Part shown: in pieces, positions 51,701 through 58,635 of the stretch
How the letters are laid out: every line of letters begins with the position of its first letter
Numbering within the stretch: the first letter of the stretch is position 1
Assembly (NCBI RefSeq): GCF_030294945.1
Contig: NZ_AP018448.1
Span: forward strand, 10,512,501-10,576,500
DNA from: Streptomyces graminofaciens
GTDB taxonomy: Bacteria > Actinomycetota > Actinomycetes > Streptomycetales > Streptomycetaceae
Direction: 5' to 3'
DNA: 64,000 bases
Notes under the pieces: generated by a model
Database searches by the model: none
What the model saw: only the letters and a program-made list of their open reading frames with translations
Told to the model about the DNA's origin: nothing
Made by a program: the position numbers and the translations under genes

Positions 51701-51770
51701 GAGGTCGGGGTCGACCGTACGGCAGGGGGCCTATCTGCCGAGCGGTCGCCGGGGGAGCGGCGAGGAGTAG
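48747..51770 (+). CDS. sbcC: SbcCD ATPase, subunit C
   Basis: A 1007-residue SMC-like ATPase: Walker A 'LHGPTGAGKTSVLDA' near residue 38, Q-loop region, a long coiled coil with the zinc hook Cys-x2-Cys ('CAVCGAVEHPEPARK', about residue 515), the signature 'LSGGETFFASLALALGLADVV' in outline and Walker B 'LDTLFIDEGFGSLDDQTLDE'. It works with SbcD to clip hairpins and blocked DNA ends. Full length. The last 40 bases overlap the convergent Lrp gene. Confidence 0.96.
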   Translation: MRLHRLDITAFGPFGAAQSVDFDELSAAGLFLLHGPTGAGKTSVLDAVCYALYGSVPGARQSGQGLGLRSDHAVPATRTEVRLELTVAGRRLEITRQPPWERPKKRGAGTTLDKAQSWLREYDAVTGAWKDLSRSHQEIGEEVTQLLGMSREQFCQVVLLPQGDFARFLRADAEARGRLLGRLFDTHRFAEVEKRLAERRRTTEARVREGDTELLAVAHRMQEAAGDALDLPELAPGDPGLAEAVLSWAAVARSTARERLTIAHCARTAAESARSAAERVLDDVREVARLQRRFAEARERAVRLEERADAYREARVRMERARKAEAVAPALDLRDAAEAEHRKAAEEEARARALLPESYADAGAAGLATAARRAAEELGGLDSARRAEPRLAELDTERADLDRQERADEEAFQDAEGWLARWEATRAELHTRIESAQADATRAEQLAVQREPADKRLRAAHERDRLGRDTDDAQAQALRAGERANDARAHWLDLREQRLKSIAAELAAGLLDGEPCAVCGAVEHPEPARKIAGHVDREAEEQALAVYQRADEERAEAERRLGDVRQALAAASAEAGDTPADRLAQQVAELESAYAQARRGASGLHLAQEQLRGAEQERERRIAAQQEAAVRAASRNTRRDALERERAELEAELAQARGAAESVAARAAQLERHAERLSGAADAARAGDDSAQRLKDADARLADAAFRAGFDTPQAASAALLDDTAHRELQRRLDAWQTEDAQVRAVLAEAETAAAAEQPPADLTAAERAASAAARRLQDAVSAWDAAERRSAALDRHSVRATASVRRLAPLREEYDRVARMAGLAAGTSADNERRMRLEAYVLAARLEQVAAAATVRLQRMSSGRYTLVHSDDRAGRGRSGLGLHVVDAWTGRERDTATLSGGETFFASLALALGLADVVTDEAGGVRLDTLFIDEGFGSLDDQTLDEVLDVLDALRERDRSVGIVSHVGDLRRRIHAQLEVVKGRSGSTVRQGAYLPSGRRGSGEE

Positions 51771-52219
51771 ACGACGCTCGTGGTGACCGACCCGAGCGCG
51801 CCGATCTTGCCCGACACCTCCTCCAGATGCCGCATCGAACGGGCGGCGACCTTGATCACGAAACAGTCGTCGCCCGTCACATGGTGCGCCTCCAGGATCT
51901 CGGGCGTGACCGCCACCAGGTCGTGGAACGGTCTGTAGTTGCCGTTCGGGTACCTCAGCCGCACGAACGCCAGGATCGGCAGCCCCAGCCGCTCGGGGTC
52001 CACGACGGCCGCGTACCCCTGGATGACGCCGGCCTCCTCCAGCCGCCGCACCCGCTCGGTCACGGCGCTCGCCGACATCGACACGGCCCGGGCCAACTCG
52101 GCGAAGCTGGCTCGGCCCTCGCGCTGGAGGACCTCGAGGATGCGCCAGTCGGTGGCATCGGGAGTATGAGAGGGCGTATGGGCGGGCGTGGCGGCGGTGG
52201 GCGGGGAATTCACGGTCAT
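51731..52219 (-). CDS. Lrp/AsnC-family regulator
   Basis: A 162-residue protein: helix-turn-helix 'RASFAELARAVSMSASAVTE' and the RAM-type effector domain ('PILAFVRLRYPNGNYRPFHD', 'VTGDDCFVIKVAARSMRHLE'). ATG 52219 (MTVNSPPT) is chosen; the frame is open farther up. It is divergent from a rhodanese gene, which it most likely controls. Its 3' end overlaps sbcC by 40 bases. Confidence 0.9.
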   Translation of the reverse strand: MTVNSPPTAATPAHTPSHTPDATDWRILEVLQREGRASFAELARAVSMSASAVTERVRRLEEAGVIQGYAAVVDPERLGLPILAFVRLRYPNGNYRPFHDLVAVTPEILEAHHVTGDDCFVIKVAARSMRHLEEVSGKIGALGSVTTSVVYSSPLPRRPLGR

Positions 52220-52342
52220 ACCGGAGAGATTGCAGGGGAATCCCCGGCACAGCAAGGCCCAGGCCGTGGAACGCCCCTTCAAGAAGTCGATCACCGGCCG
52301 TAGATTTCTGGTCATCGGGAATCAGCACAGAGAGGCCCTGAG

Positions 52343-52831
52343 ATGACCGCCACGACCACCGTGACCAGCGTGAACCCCGTCCTGCGCGTCGCCCCGGCCG
52401 CCCCGGCCGAGGCCGCCGCGTACTTCCGGGCCAGCCTGGTCTTCCACGCCGACGTCTCCGATGTGGCCGCCGCCCTCGCCGCCGACGGCGACCCCGGCTT
52501 CGTCGTCCTCGACTCACGCTCCACCGATTCCTGGGACCAGGGCCACATCCCGGGCGCGCTCCACCTGCCCACCGCGCTCATCCCCGAGCAGGCCGAGCAG
52601 CTCCTCGACAAGTCGGTGCCGGTCGTCACGTACTGCTGGGGCCCCGGCTGCAACGGCGCGACCCGTGCCGCCCTCGCCCTCGCCGAACTCGGCTACCAGG
52701 TCAAGGAGATGCTCGGCGGCTTCGAGTACTGGGCACGCGAGGGCTTCGCGTACGAGACGTGGGAGGGCGAGGCGCGGCGCGAGGCGGACCCGCTGACCGT
52801 GCCCGTGGACACCGAGGACTGCGGCTGCTGA
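52343..52831 (+). CDS. Rhodanese-domain protein
   Basis: A 162-residue single-domain rhodanese. The domain starts at about residue 35, with 'FVVLDSRSTDSWDQGHIPGA' and the active-site loop 'VVTYCWGPGCNGATRAALAL' (Cys98). It transfers sulfur in persulfide form. A Cys-Gly-Cys tail ends the protein. It is next to a divergent Lrp regulator, an arrangement seen in other Streptomyces; it is likely linked to amino-acid or sulfur metabolism. Confidence 0.92.
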   Translation: MTATTTVTSVNPVLRVAPAAPAEAAAYFRASLVFHADVSDVAAALAADGDPGFVVLDSRSTDSWDQGHIPGALHLPTALIPEQAEQLLDKSVPVVTYCWGPGCNGATRAALALAELGYQVKEMLGGFEYWAREGFAYETWEGEARREADPLTVPVDTEDCGC

Positions 52832-52896
52832 CGTACAGTCAAGAAATGTCTGGGGCCGCCGAGTTGGGTCGAGACGCGAGCGTGTAGCTTCTGGGC

Positions 52897-53421
52897 ATGG
52901 CTCGATATGCGGATCCGGCGGTTCCAGGTGTGGCCCAGTGGGTGGAGTCGGGCGGCGGACCGCTCATCGCCGTACCGGAAGCGGTGCTGCCGTTCTGGGC
53001 GGGCGCCGACGGCGACGAGATATCGTCCGACTACGACCGGGCCTGTGCCGTCGACGGCTACGCCGGTCTCCTCCCGGTCGGGGACACCCTGGCCCTGGTC
53101 CTCGGCGACGAGCCCGCCTCGACCGCCTATCTCCCCGAACACCGCACGTTCGTCCGCTGGTACGCGGCCGACTCCGAGACCGAACTCCTCGACGGGGTCC
53201 CCGCCGCGCTCGACTCCGCCGCGTGGGAACCGGAGGTCGAGTGGCGGGTGCCGGGCCCGGTCGTCCTCTTCGACGCGGCCTGGCCCGGGGAGGCGTCCCC
53301 GCGCACCGAGCACGTACGCGTCGACCTGGAGCCGGGGCGGTACGGTGTCCGGGCGGCGTATGTGTCCGCTGGGCCGGAGACGTGGCTGGGGCTGGTGCAG
53401 GTGCGGGCGCGTACGGACTGA
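52897..53421 (+). CDS. Imm21-family immunity protein (orphan)
   Basis: A 174-residue protein of the Imm21 family of polymorphic-toxin immunity proteins: 'WVESGGGPLIAVPEAVLPFW', 'SDYDRACAVDGYAGLLPVGD' and 'ALVLGDEPASTAYLPEHRTF'. No toxin gene lies next to it, so it is either an orphan guard against neighbours' toxins or has another role. ATG 52897 is 8 bases behind a TAGCTT-type -10, so it is perhaps leaderless. Confidence 0.8.
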   Translation: MARYADPAVPGVAQWVESGGGPLIAVPEAVLPFWAGADGDEISSDYDRACAVDGYAGLLPVGDTLALVLGDEPASTAYLPEHRTFVRWYAADSETELLDGVPAALDSAAWEPEVEWRVPGPVVLFDAAWPGEASPRTEHVRVDLEPGRYGVRAAYVSAGPETWLGLVQVRARTD

Positions 53422-53590
53422 GCCGTCGGGCGTCCGGTGGTGGCGTGCGGTGGCTGGGTCGAGCCGGTCTGGGCAGGGATGTCGTCCGTGGCCGGGCCGG
53501 GCCGGAGGTGCCGTGCGGTGGCCGGGCCGCCACCGCCGGGGTGGTGTGCGGGGGCAGGGCCCGGGTGGACAGCGGAGGCCGGGTGGCGTG

Positions 53591-53634
53591 CGGTGGCCGG
53601 GCCCGTCCTCGGACGGTGGCGGGCCCGGCCACCG
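53591..53634 (-). terminator. Strong terminator after the DUF885 gene
   Basis: A perfect 15-bp stem (CGGTGGCCGGGCCCG / CGGGCCCGGCCACCG) with a 14-base loop, four bases from the stop codon of the minus-strand gene. It lies in a 216-base gap of degenerate GTGCGGTGGCCGGGCC repeats (53422-53637) that holds no gene. Confidence 0.75.
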
Positions 53635-53637
53635 GTC

Positions 53638-55329
53638 TCACAGCTGTGACAGCTCGTCCACCAGGTCGTCGAGGCCCAGCGAGCCCTGGGACAGCGCGGC
53701 CATGTGCCAGGCCTTGGCGTCGAAGGCGTCGCCGTGGCGCTTGCGCGCGTTCTCCCGGCCGAGCAGCCAGGCGCGCTCACCGAGCTTGTAGCCGATGGCC
53801 TGGCCCGGCATGGTCAGATAGCGGGTCAGCTCGCTCTCCACGAAGTCCGCCGGGCGGCTGCTGTGGGCGCCGAAGAACTCCTGCGCCAGATCGACGGTCC
53901 AGCGCTCGCCCGGGTGGAAGGGGGAGTCCGCGGGGATCTCCAGCTCCAGGTGCATGCCGATGTCGACGATGACCCGGGCCGCTCGCATCATCTGCGCGTC
54001 CAGGTAGCCGAGCCGCTCCTCCGCGTCCTTGAGGAAGCCCAGCTCGTCCATGAGCCGCTCCGCGTACAGCGCCCAGCCCTCGGCGTTGGCGCTCACCCCG
54101 CCGATCGTGGCCTGGTAGCGGGAGAGGTCGTCCTTGACGTACACCCACTGCGCGAGCTGGAGGTGGTGGCCGGGGACGCCCTCGTGGTACCAGGTGGAGA
54201 CCAGGTCGTACACCGGGAAGCGGGTCGCCCCCATCGTCGGCAGCCAGGTGCGGCCCGGGCGGGAGAAGTCCTCGGTCGGGGCCGAGTAGTACGGGGCCGC
54301 CGCACCGCCGGGCGGGGCGATGCACGACTCGACCCTGCGCACCGGCTCGGCGAGGTCGAAGTGCGTGCCGTCCAGGGCCTCGATCGCCTCGTCCATCAAG
54401 GACTGCAGCCACTCGCGGACCTCGTCGACACCCTCGATGTGCCGCCCGTGCTCGTCCAGGTGCGCGAGCGCCACCCACGGCGTCTCGGCGCCGGGCAGGA
54501 TCTTCGCGGCCTCCTTCTTCATCTCGCCGAGCAGCCGGTGGAACTCGGCCCAGCCGTACGCGTACGCCTCGTCGAGGTCCAGGTCCGAACCCGTGAAGTA
54601 GCGGACCAGCTTGCCGTAGCGCTCCCGGCCGACCGTGTCCGGCGCGCCCTGGACCGCCGGGGCGTACACGTCACGCATCCAGTCGCGCAGCTCGACCACG
54701 GCCCGCGTCGCCCCACGGGCGGCCTCGTCCAGCTCCGCGCGCAGCGACTCGGGGCCCGCCGAGGCGAAGTCCTCGAACCAGCCGCGGCCCGAACCGTCCG
54801 TGTCCGCCCACTCGGTGAGCTGGTCGATGAAGGTCGCGGTCGGGCGGGGGCCCGCGTACAGCTTGCGCTCCAGGCCGAGCGCGAGGGACTCGCGATAACC
54901 GGCGTACGCCGTCGGCACCGCGCGCAGCCGTTCCGCGATCGCCGCCCAGTCCTCGTCCGTCTCGGCCGGGGTGATGGTGAACACCTCGCGCACCTCGTGC
55001 GGCGGCGTGACCATGTTGCCGACCGCGCGCAGGCCCTCCTCGGCCTCGTGCACGGCCAGTTCCGCCGTCAGCCGCTCGCGCAGCAGGCGCGCGCACCGGC
55101 GCTCGGCGTCACTGTCCGCGCCGGGCTGCCGCTCCGCCTCGTCGAGCCGGGCGAGGGTCGTCCGGATCAGCTCCGCACGGGCCTCCTGGCCCGCCGGCGA
55201 GGTGTCCGGCAGCCTGCTCGAACTCTCCTTCACACCGAGGTACGTACCGGTCACCGGGTCGAGGGCGATGAGATCGTCGACGTAGGCGTCGGCGACCTCG
55301 CGGGGCAGGGGGCTCTTGATGTCAGACAT
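53638..55329 (-). CDS. DUF885-family putative metallopeptidase
   Basis: A 563-residue helical protein of the DUF885 family, which has the thermolysin-like fold of the angiotensin-converting-enzyme/M3 group. The zinc motif is 'WYHEGVPGHHLQLAQW' (His-Glu-x4-His-His), and the distal Glu is in 'ANAEGWALYAERLMDELG'. It has no signal peptide and is likely cytoplasmic. Substrate is unknown; peptidase activity is inferred from the motif. Confidence 0.9.
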   Translation of the reverse strand: MSDIKSPLPREVADAYVDDLIALDPVTGTYLGVKESSSRLPDTSPAGQEARAELIRTTLARLDEAERQPGADSDAERRCARLLRERLTAELAVHEAEEGLRAVGNMVTPPHEVREVFTITPAETDEDWAAIAERLRAVPTAYAGYRESLALGLERKLYAGPRPTATFIDQLTEWADTDGSGRGWFEDFASAGPESLRAELDEAARGATRAVVELRDWMRDVYAPAVQGAPDTVGRERYGKLVRYFTGSDLDLDEAYAYGWAEFHRLLGEMKKEAAKILPGAETPWVALAHLDEHGRHIEGVDEVREWLQSLMDEAIEALDGTHFDLAEPVRRVESCIAPPGGAAAPYYSAPTEDFSRPGRTWLPTMGATRFPVYDLVSTWYHEGVPGHHLQLAQWVYVKDDLSRYQATIGGVSANAEGWALYAERLMDELGFLKDAEERLGYLDAQMMRAARVIVDIGMHLELEIPADSPFHPGERWTVDLAQEFFGAHSSRPADFVESELTRYLTMPGQAIGYKLGERAWLLGRENARKRHGDAFDAKAWHMAALSQGSLGLDDLVDELSQL

Positions 55330-55419
55330 GCGGCCAATCTTGGTACGGCCACAAGGGTCGAGTCAGCTGCTTAACGGCGTCTTGAGCCTTACGGTGGCCT
55401 GATTCCGCTGAGGGCGTGA

Positions 55420-55911
55420 TCAGGACAGGGCCCGGTCGGCGTCCGGCGGCAGCAGCGGCCCGCAGTCCCACTGCTGGAAGATCAACCGGGTCTCCACCCG
55501 CGCCACCTCACGCCGTGAGGTGAACTCGTCGAGGACCAGCCGCTGCAGATCCGCCATGTCCGCGACGGCGACATGCACCAGATAGTCGTCCGGGCCGGTG
55601 AGGTGGTAGACGGTCCGGGACTCGGCCAGCGCCCGGATCCGCTCCACGAACGGCCCCACCAGCTCCCGGCGATGCGGCCTGACCTGCACCGACAGCAGCG
55701 CCTCCAGCCCGCGCCCCAGCTTGGCCGGATCGAGGCGCAGTTGATGGCCGAGGATCACGCCCGCGCGGCGCAGCCGCGTCACCCGGTCCAGACAGGTCGA
55801 CGGCGCCACCCCGACCTGCGCCGCCAGATCGCGGTAGGTCGTCCGGGCGTCGTTCTGCAACAGCCGCAGAAGGTGGAGATCCACCGGATCGAGTACGACA
55901 GATTCGGCCAT
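55420..55911 (-). CDS. Lrp/AsnC-family regulator of the divergent PLP-enzyme gene
   Basis: A 163-residue regulator: 'LQNDARTTYRDLAAQVGVAP', 'TCLDRVTRLRRAGVILGHQL', and the effector domain ending 'VARVETRLIFQQWDCGPLLP'. It is divergent from the Cys/Met-metabolism PLP enzyme at 55972 with two TTCGAA palindromes between; by position it regulates that enzyme, probably with a sulfur amino acid as effector. Confidence 0.92.
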   Translation of the reverse strand: MAESVVLDPVDLHLLRLLQNDARTTYRDLAAQVGVAPSTCLDRVTRLRRAGVILGHQLRLDPAKLGRGLEALLSVQVRPHRRELVGPFVERIRALAESRTVYHLTGPDDYLVHVAVADMADLQRLVLDEFTSRREVARVETRLIFQQWDCGPLLPPDADRALS

Positions 55912-55939
55912 CGTTCGAACGTAGCACGGGATTCGAACG
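55912..55939 (+). promoter_or_regulatory. Paired TTCGAACG boxes, probable Lrp operator
   Basis: CGTTCGAACG (55912-55921) is a perfect palindrome; ATTCGAACG (55931-55939) repeats it about two helical turns away. The pair overlaps the Lrp gene start and precedes the divergent PLP-enzyme gene. Confidence 0.55.
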
Positions 55940-55971
55940 CCTCGGCCCGGTCGATGTTCACCCTTGCGTCC

Positions 55972-57303
55972 ATGAACTCAGCGAGCACGCACGCGTACGA
56001 CCACGCACGCACCACGCCGAGAGCACTGGCCACCGAGGCCGTGCACGCCGGCCGCGACGACCTCGCGCGCCAGGGCCTGCACGCCCCGCCGATCGACCTG
56101 TCGACCACCTACCCCTCGTACGACAGCCGGGGCGAGGCCGCCCGTATCGACGCCTTCGCCACCGACGGCGCCCAGCCGGAGGGCCTGCCGATCTACGGGC
56201 GGCTCGGCAACCCGACCGTCGCCCGCTTCGAGACCGCCCTCGCCCGCCTCGAAGGCACCGAGAGCGCGGTCGCCTTCGCCAGCGGCATGGCCGCGCTGAG
56301 CGCCGTACTCCTCGCCCGTGCCTCCATGGGCCTGCGCCACGTCGTCGCCGTACGCCCCCTGTACGGCTGCAGCGACCATCTCCTCACCGCCGGGCTGCTC
56401 GGCTCCGAGGTCACCTGGGTCGACCCGGCCGGCGTCATGGAGGCGCTGCGCCCCGACACCGGCCTGGTGCTGGTGGAGACCCCGGCCAACCCGACCCTCG
56501 CCGAACTCGACCTGCGGGCCCTCGCCCACGACTGCGGCTCGGTCCCGCTGCTCGCGGACAACACCTTCGCCACCCCCGTTCTGCAACGCCCGGTCGAACA
56601 GGGCGCGCGGCTCGTCCTGCACAGCGCCACCAAGTACCTCGGCGGCCACGGGGACGTGATGGCCGGGGTCGTGGCCTGCGACGAGGATTTCGCCGGGCGC
56701 CTGCGCCAGATCCGCTTCGCCACCGGCGGCGTGCTCCACCCCCTCGCCGGATACCTCCTGCTACGAGGCCTCGCGACCCTCCCCGTACGCGTCCGGGCGG
56801 CCTCCGAGACCGCCGCCGAACTCGCCCGCCGCCTCACCGCCGACCCGCGCGTGACCCGCGTCCACTACCCGCGCATAGGCGGCGCCATGATCGCCTTCGA
56901 GGTCCGGGGAGACCCCCACGAGGTGATCGCCGGGGTCCGCCTGATCACCCCGGCGGTCAGCCTCGGCAGTGTGGACACCCTCATCCAGCACCCGGCGTCG
57001 ATCAGCCACCGGATCGTGGAGGAGTCGGATCGGCGGGGGGCAGGGGTGAGCGACCGGTTGCTGAGGCTGTCGGTGGGCCTGGAGGACGTGGAGGACCTCT
57101 GGGCGGACCTGGACGGGGCGTTGGGGGTGGGCATCACCGGTCAGCGATCATCGGCGCCGGTGAGTGCAGCAGGCTTCCAGGAGCGCGGGGAACTGCGCCA
57201 CCAGCCCCCACGCACCCCCGGTCGGCAAACAGCCATCAGCCCCTGCGACGCCCCTCCGCAGCCTCGACCGACCGAACAGGAACCCCTTCCAGCCGAGCTG
57301 TGA
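55972..57303 (+). CDS. Cys/Met-metabolism PLP-dependent enzyme
   Basis: A 443-residue fold-type I enzyme of the cystathionine gamma-synthase/lyase or methionine gamma-lyase group. Motifs: 'GLPIYGRLGNPTVARFETAL', 'ESAVAFASGMAALSAVLLAR', the 'LADNTFATPVLQRP' region and the PLP-lysine 'HSATKYLGGHGDVM' (Lys221). The homologous part ends near residue 390; the remaining 50 residues, Pro/Arg rich, look like read-through into the end of the convergent GNAT gene (68-base overlap). ATG 55972 is the only good start. The Lrp divergent partner supports amino-acid-responsive control. Confidence 0.88.
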   Translation: MNSASTHAYDHARTTPRALATEAVHAGRDDLARQGLHAPPIDLSTTYPSYDSRGEAARIDAFATDGAQPEGLPIYGRLGNPTVARFETALARLEGTESAVAFASGMAALSAVLLARASMGLRHVVAVRPLYGCSDHLLTAGLLGSEVTWVDPAGVMEALRPDTGLVLVETPANPTLAELDLRALAHDCGSVPLLADNTFATPVLQRPVEQGARLVLHSATKYLGGHGDVMAGVVACDEDFAGRLRQIRFATGGVLHPLAGYLLLRGLATLPVRVRAASETAAELARRLTADPRVTRVHYPRIGGAMIAFEVRGDPHEVIAGVRLITPAVSLGSVDTLIQHPASISHRIVEESDRRGAGVSDRLLRLSVGLEDVEDLWADLDGALGVGITGQRSSAPVSAAGFQERGELRHQPPRTPGRQTAISPCDAPPQPRPTEQEPLPAEL

Positions 57304-58534
57304 TCACCAGAGTCCCCTCCTCGATCTGATAATCAAGCGGCAACCCGAGCCCCCGCATCGCCGCGACCATCCCCGTGTTCGCCGACTGCGTCACGACGTA
57401 CACGTTCTGGCAGCCGGCCTCGACAGCCATCCCCACCAACCTGCGGAGCAACTCCCCACCGACCCCCCGCCGCTGCCACTCGTCCTCGACGAGCAGCGCG
57501 ATCTCCGTCTCGTCGCCGTCCCAGAGGAGGTGACCGAGCCCGACGAGGCGCCCGGAGGCGGTCTGCGCGGCGAGGGTGCGGCCGAAGCGGGGGCTCAGCA
57601 GATGCTTGAGGTAGCGGTCGGCGTCGCCGACGGGCCCGTGGTAGCGCAGGCTCAGCGTGCGCGGCGAGCAGCGGTCGTGCATCTCCTTCGCGGCGCGGAG
57701 GTCGCCGTTGTGGGCGCGGCGCACGGTGATGTCGTCGCCCTCGGGCAGCGTCAGCACGTCCTGGCCGCGCGGGACGCGGGGGCCGAGCCGCGCGTCCAGT
57801 TCCACCAGGGCCCGCGCCCGCGCGAACTCCGTCGGCGTGAACGGCAGATACGGCCGCTCCACCGTGATCACCCCGCCCTCCGGCGCCCGCAGCCGCATCA
57901 CCGTGTCCTCCAGGGCGCCTTCCACCGGGGCGCCCTCCCGGGCGCGGCCGGAGCCGGGATCGGTGGCGGGCAGCGAGCGGATGGTGCAGCGGCCCAGCAA
58001 CTGGCGCAGGGCGAGCGGGAGTTCGGCCGCGTCCAGCGCCGTGCGCGTGGCCAGGCCGAGGACGCGGGTCGGCGCGTCCACCAGGTCGTGGGTGTCACCG
58101 CGCTCGATCCAGGTACTGGCACCGCCCGCCAGGGTCACCGCGGCGGTGATCTCGGCGGCGGTCAGGGCCGCGGGCGCGCGCAGCAGGAACTCGTCGACCG
58201 TGCCCTCGGCCAGCGGATGCGTCTGCAGGCTCAGGATGTCGACCCGGTGCCCCGCGAGCGCCGTGCACAGCGCGGCCAGCGAGCCCGGGGTGTCCTGCAC
58301 GGTCGTACGCATCCGCCACAGCGTGGTCGCACCCGTGAGCGGCTCGGCCCCGGCCTGCCGCCCCTCGGCGGGAGACCGGGCGCCGGTATCGCCGGACGGG
58401 GGCGCGTGACCGTGGCGGCGTGTCCACCGTGTGAGGCTCCACAGTGTGAGGCGCCGCCGGCCGCGTACCGGCTGTCCGTTCCCCGCTCGGGTCACTTCCG
58501 TGTTCTCGTTGTTCTCATTGTTCTCGTGTGTCAT
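57236..58534 (-). CDS. ACT-domain GNAT acetyltransferase
   Basis: A 432-residue fusion. The N-terminal region holds an ACT-type amino-acid-binding domain ('MRTTVQDTPGSLAALCTALAG', 'GHRVDILSLQTHPLAEGTVD'). The C-terminal 160 residues form a GNAT domain ('TVRRAHNGDLRAAKEMHDRC', 'LLVEDEWQRRGVGGELLRRL', the CoA loop, and 'NVYVVTQSANTGMVAAMRGL'). This is the plan of the actinobacterial lysine acetyltransferases activated by amino acids (AAPatA type, with Asn or Cys as ligands). It likely acetylates acyl-CoA synthetases or similar targets. A Tyr/Leu-rich middle links the parts. Confidence 0.88.
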   Translation of the reverse strand: MTHENNENNENTEVTRAGNGQPVRGRRRLTLWSLTRWTRRHGHAPPSGDTGARSPAEGRQAGAEPLTGATTLWRMRTTVQDTPGSLAALCTALAGHRVDILSLQTHPLAEGTVDEFLLRAPAALTAAEITAAVTLAGGASTWIERGDTHDLVDAPTRVLGLATRTALDAAELPLALRQLLGRCTIRSLPATDPGSGRAREGAPVEGALEDTVMRLRAPEGGVITVERPYLPFTPTEFARARALVELDARLGPRVPRGQDVLTLPEGDDITVRRAHNGDLRAAKEMHDRCSPRTLSLRYHGPVGDADRYLKHLLSPRFGRTLAAQTASGRLVGLGHLLWDGDETEIALLVEDEWQRRGVGGELLRRLVGMAVEAGCQNVYVVTQSANTGMVAAMRGLGLPLDYQIEEGTLVITARLEGVPVRSVEAAEGRRRG

Positions 58535-58635
58535 GCAGCCACTGTGGAGGAACGGTGTTGCGTGATCACGAACGTCCTGTGACCGACGGGTAAAGCATTG
58601 TTCTGTCCGGGTTTATTGAGCTTTTAACGGTTCGG

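Noticed and set aside
48723..52517. A 1264-codon open frame on the minus strand opposite sbcC.
   Set aside because: It is a shadow of GC-rich codon use; its translation is Gly/Arg/Pro rich without any family pattern, while sbcC on the plus strand has every expected motif.
55905..55945. tRNA-like TTCGAA sequences.
   Set aside because: There is no cloverleaf around them; they are better explained as paired operator palindromes.
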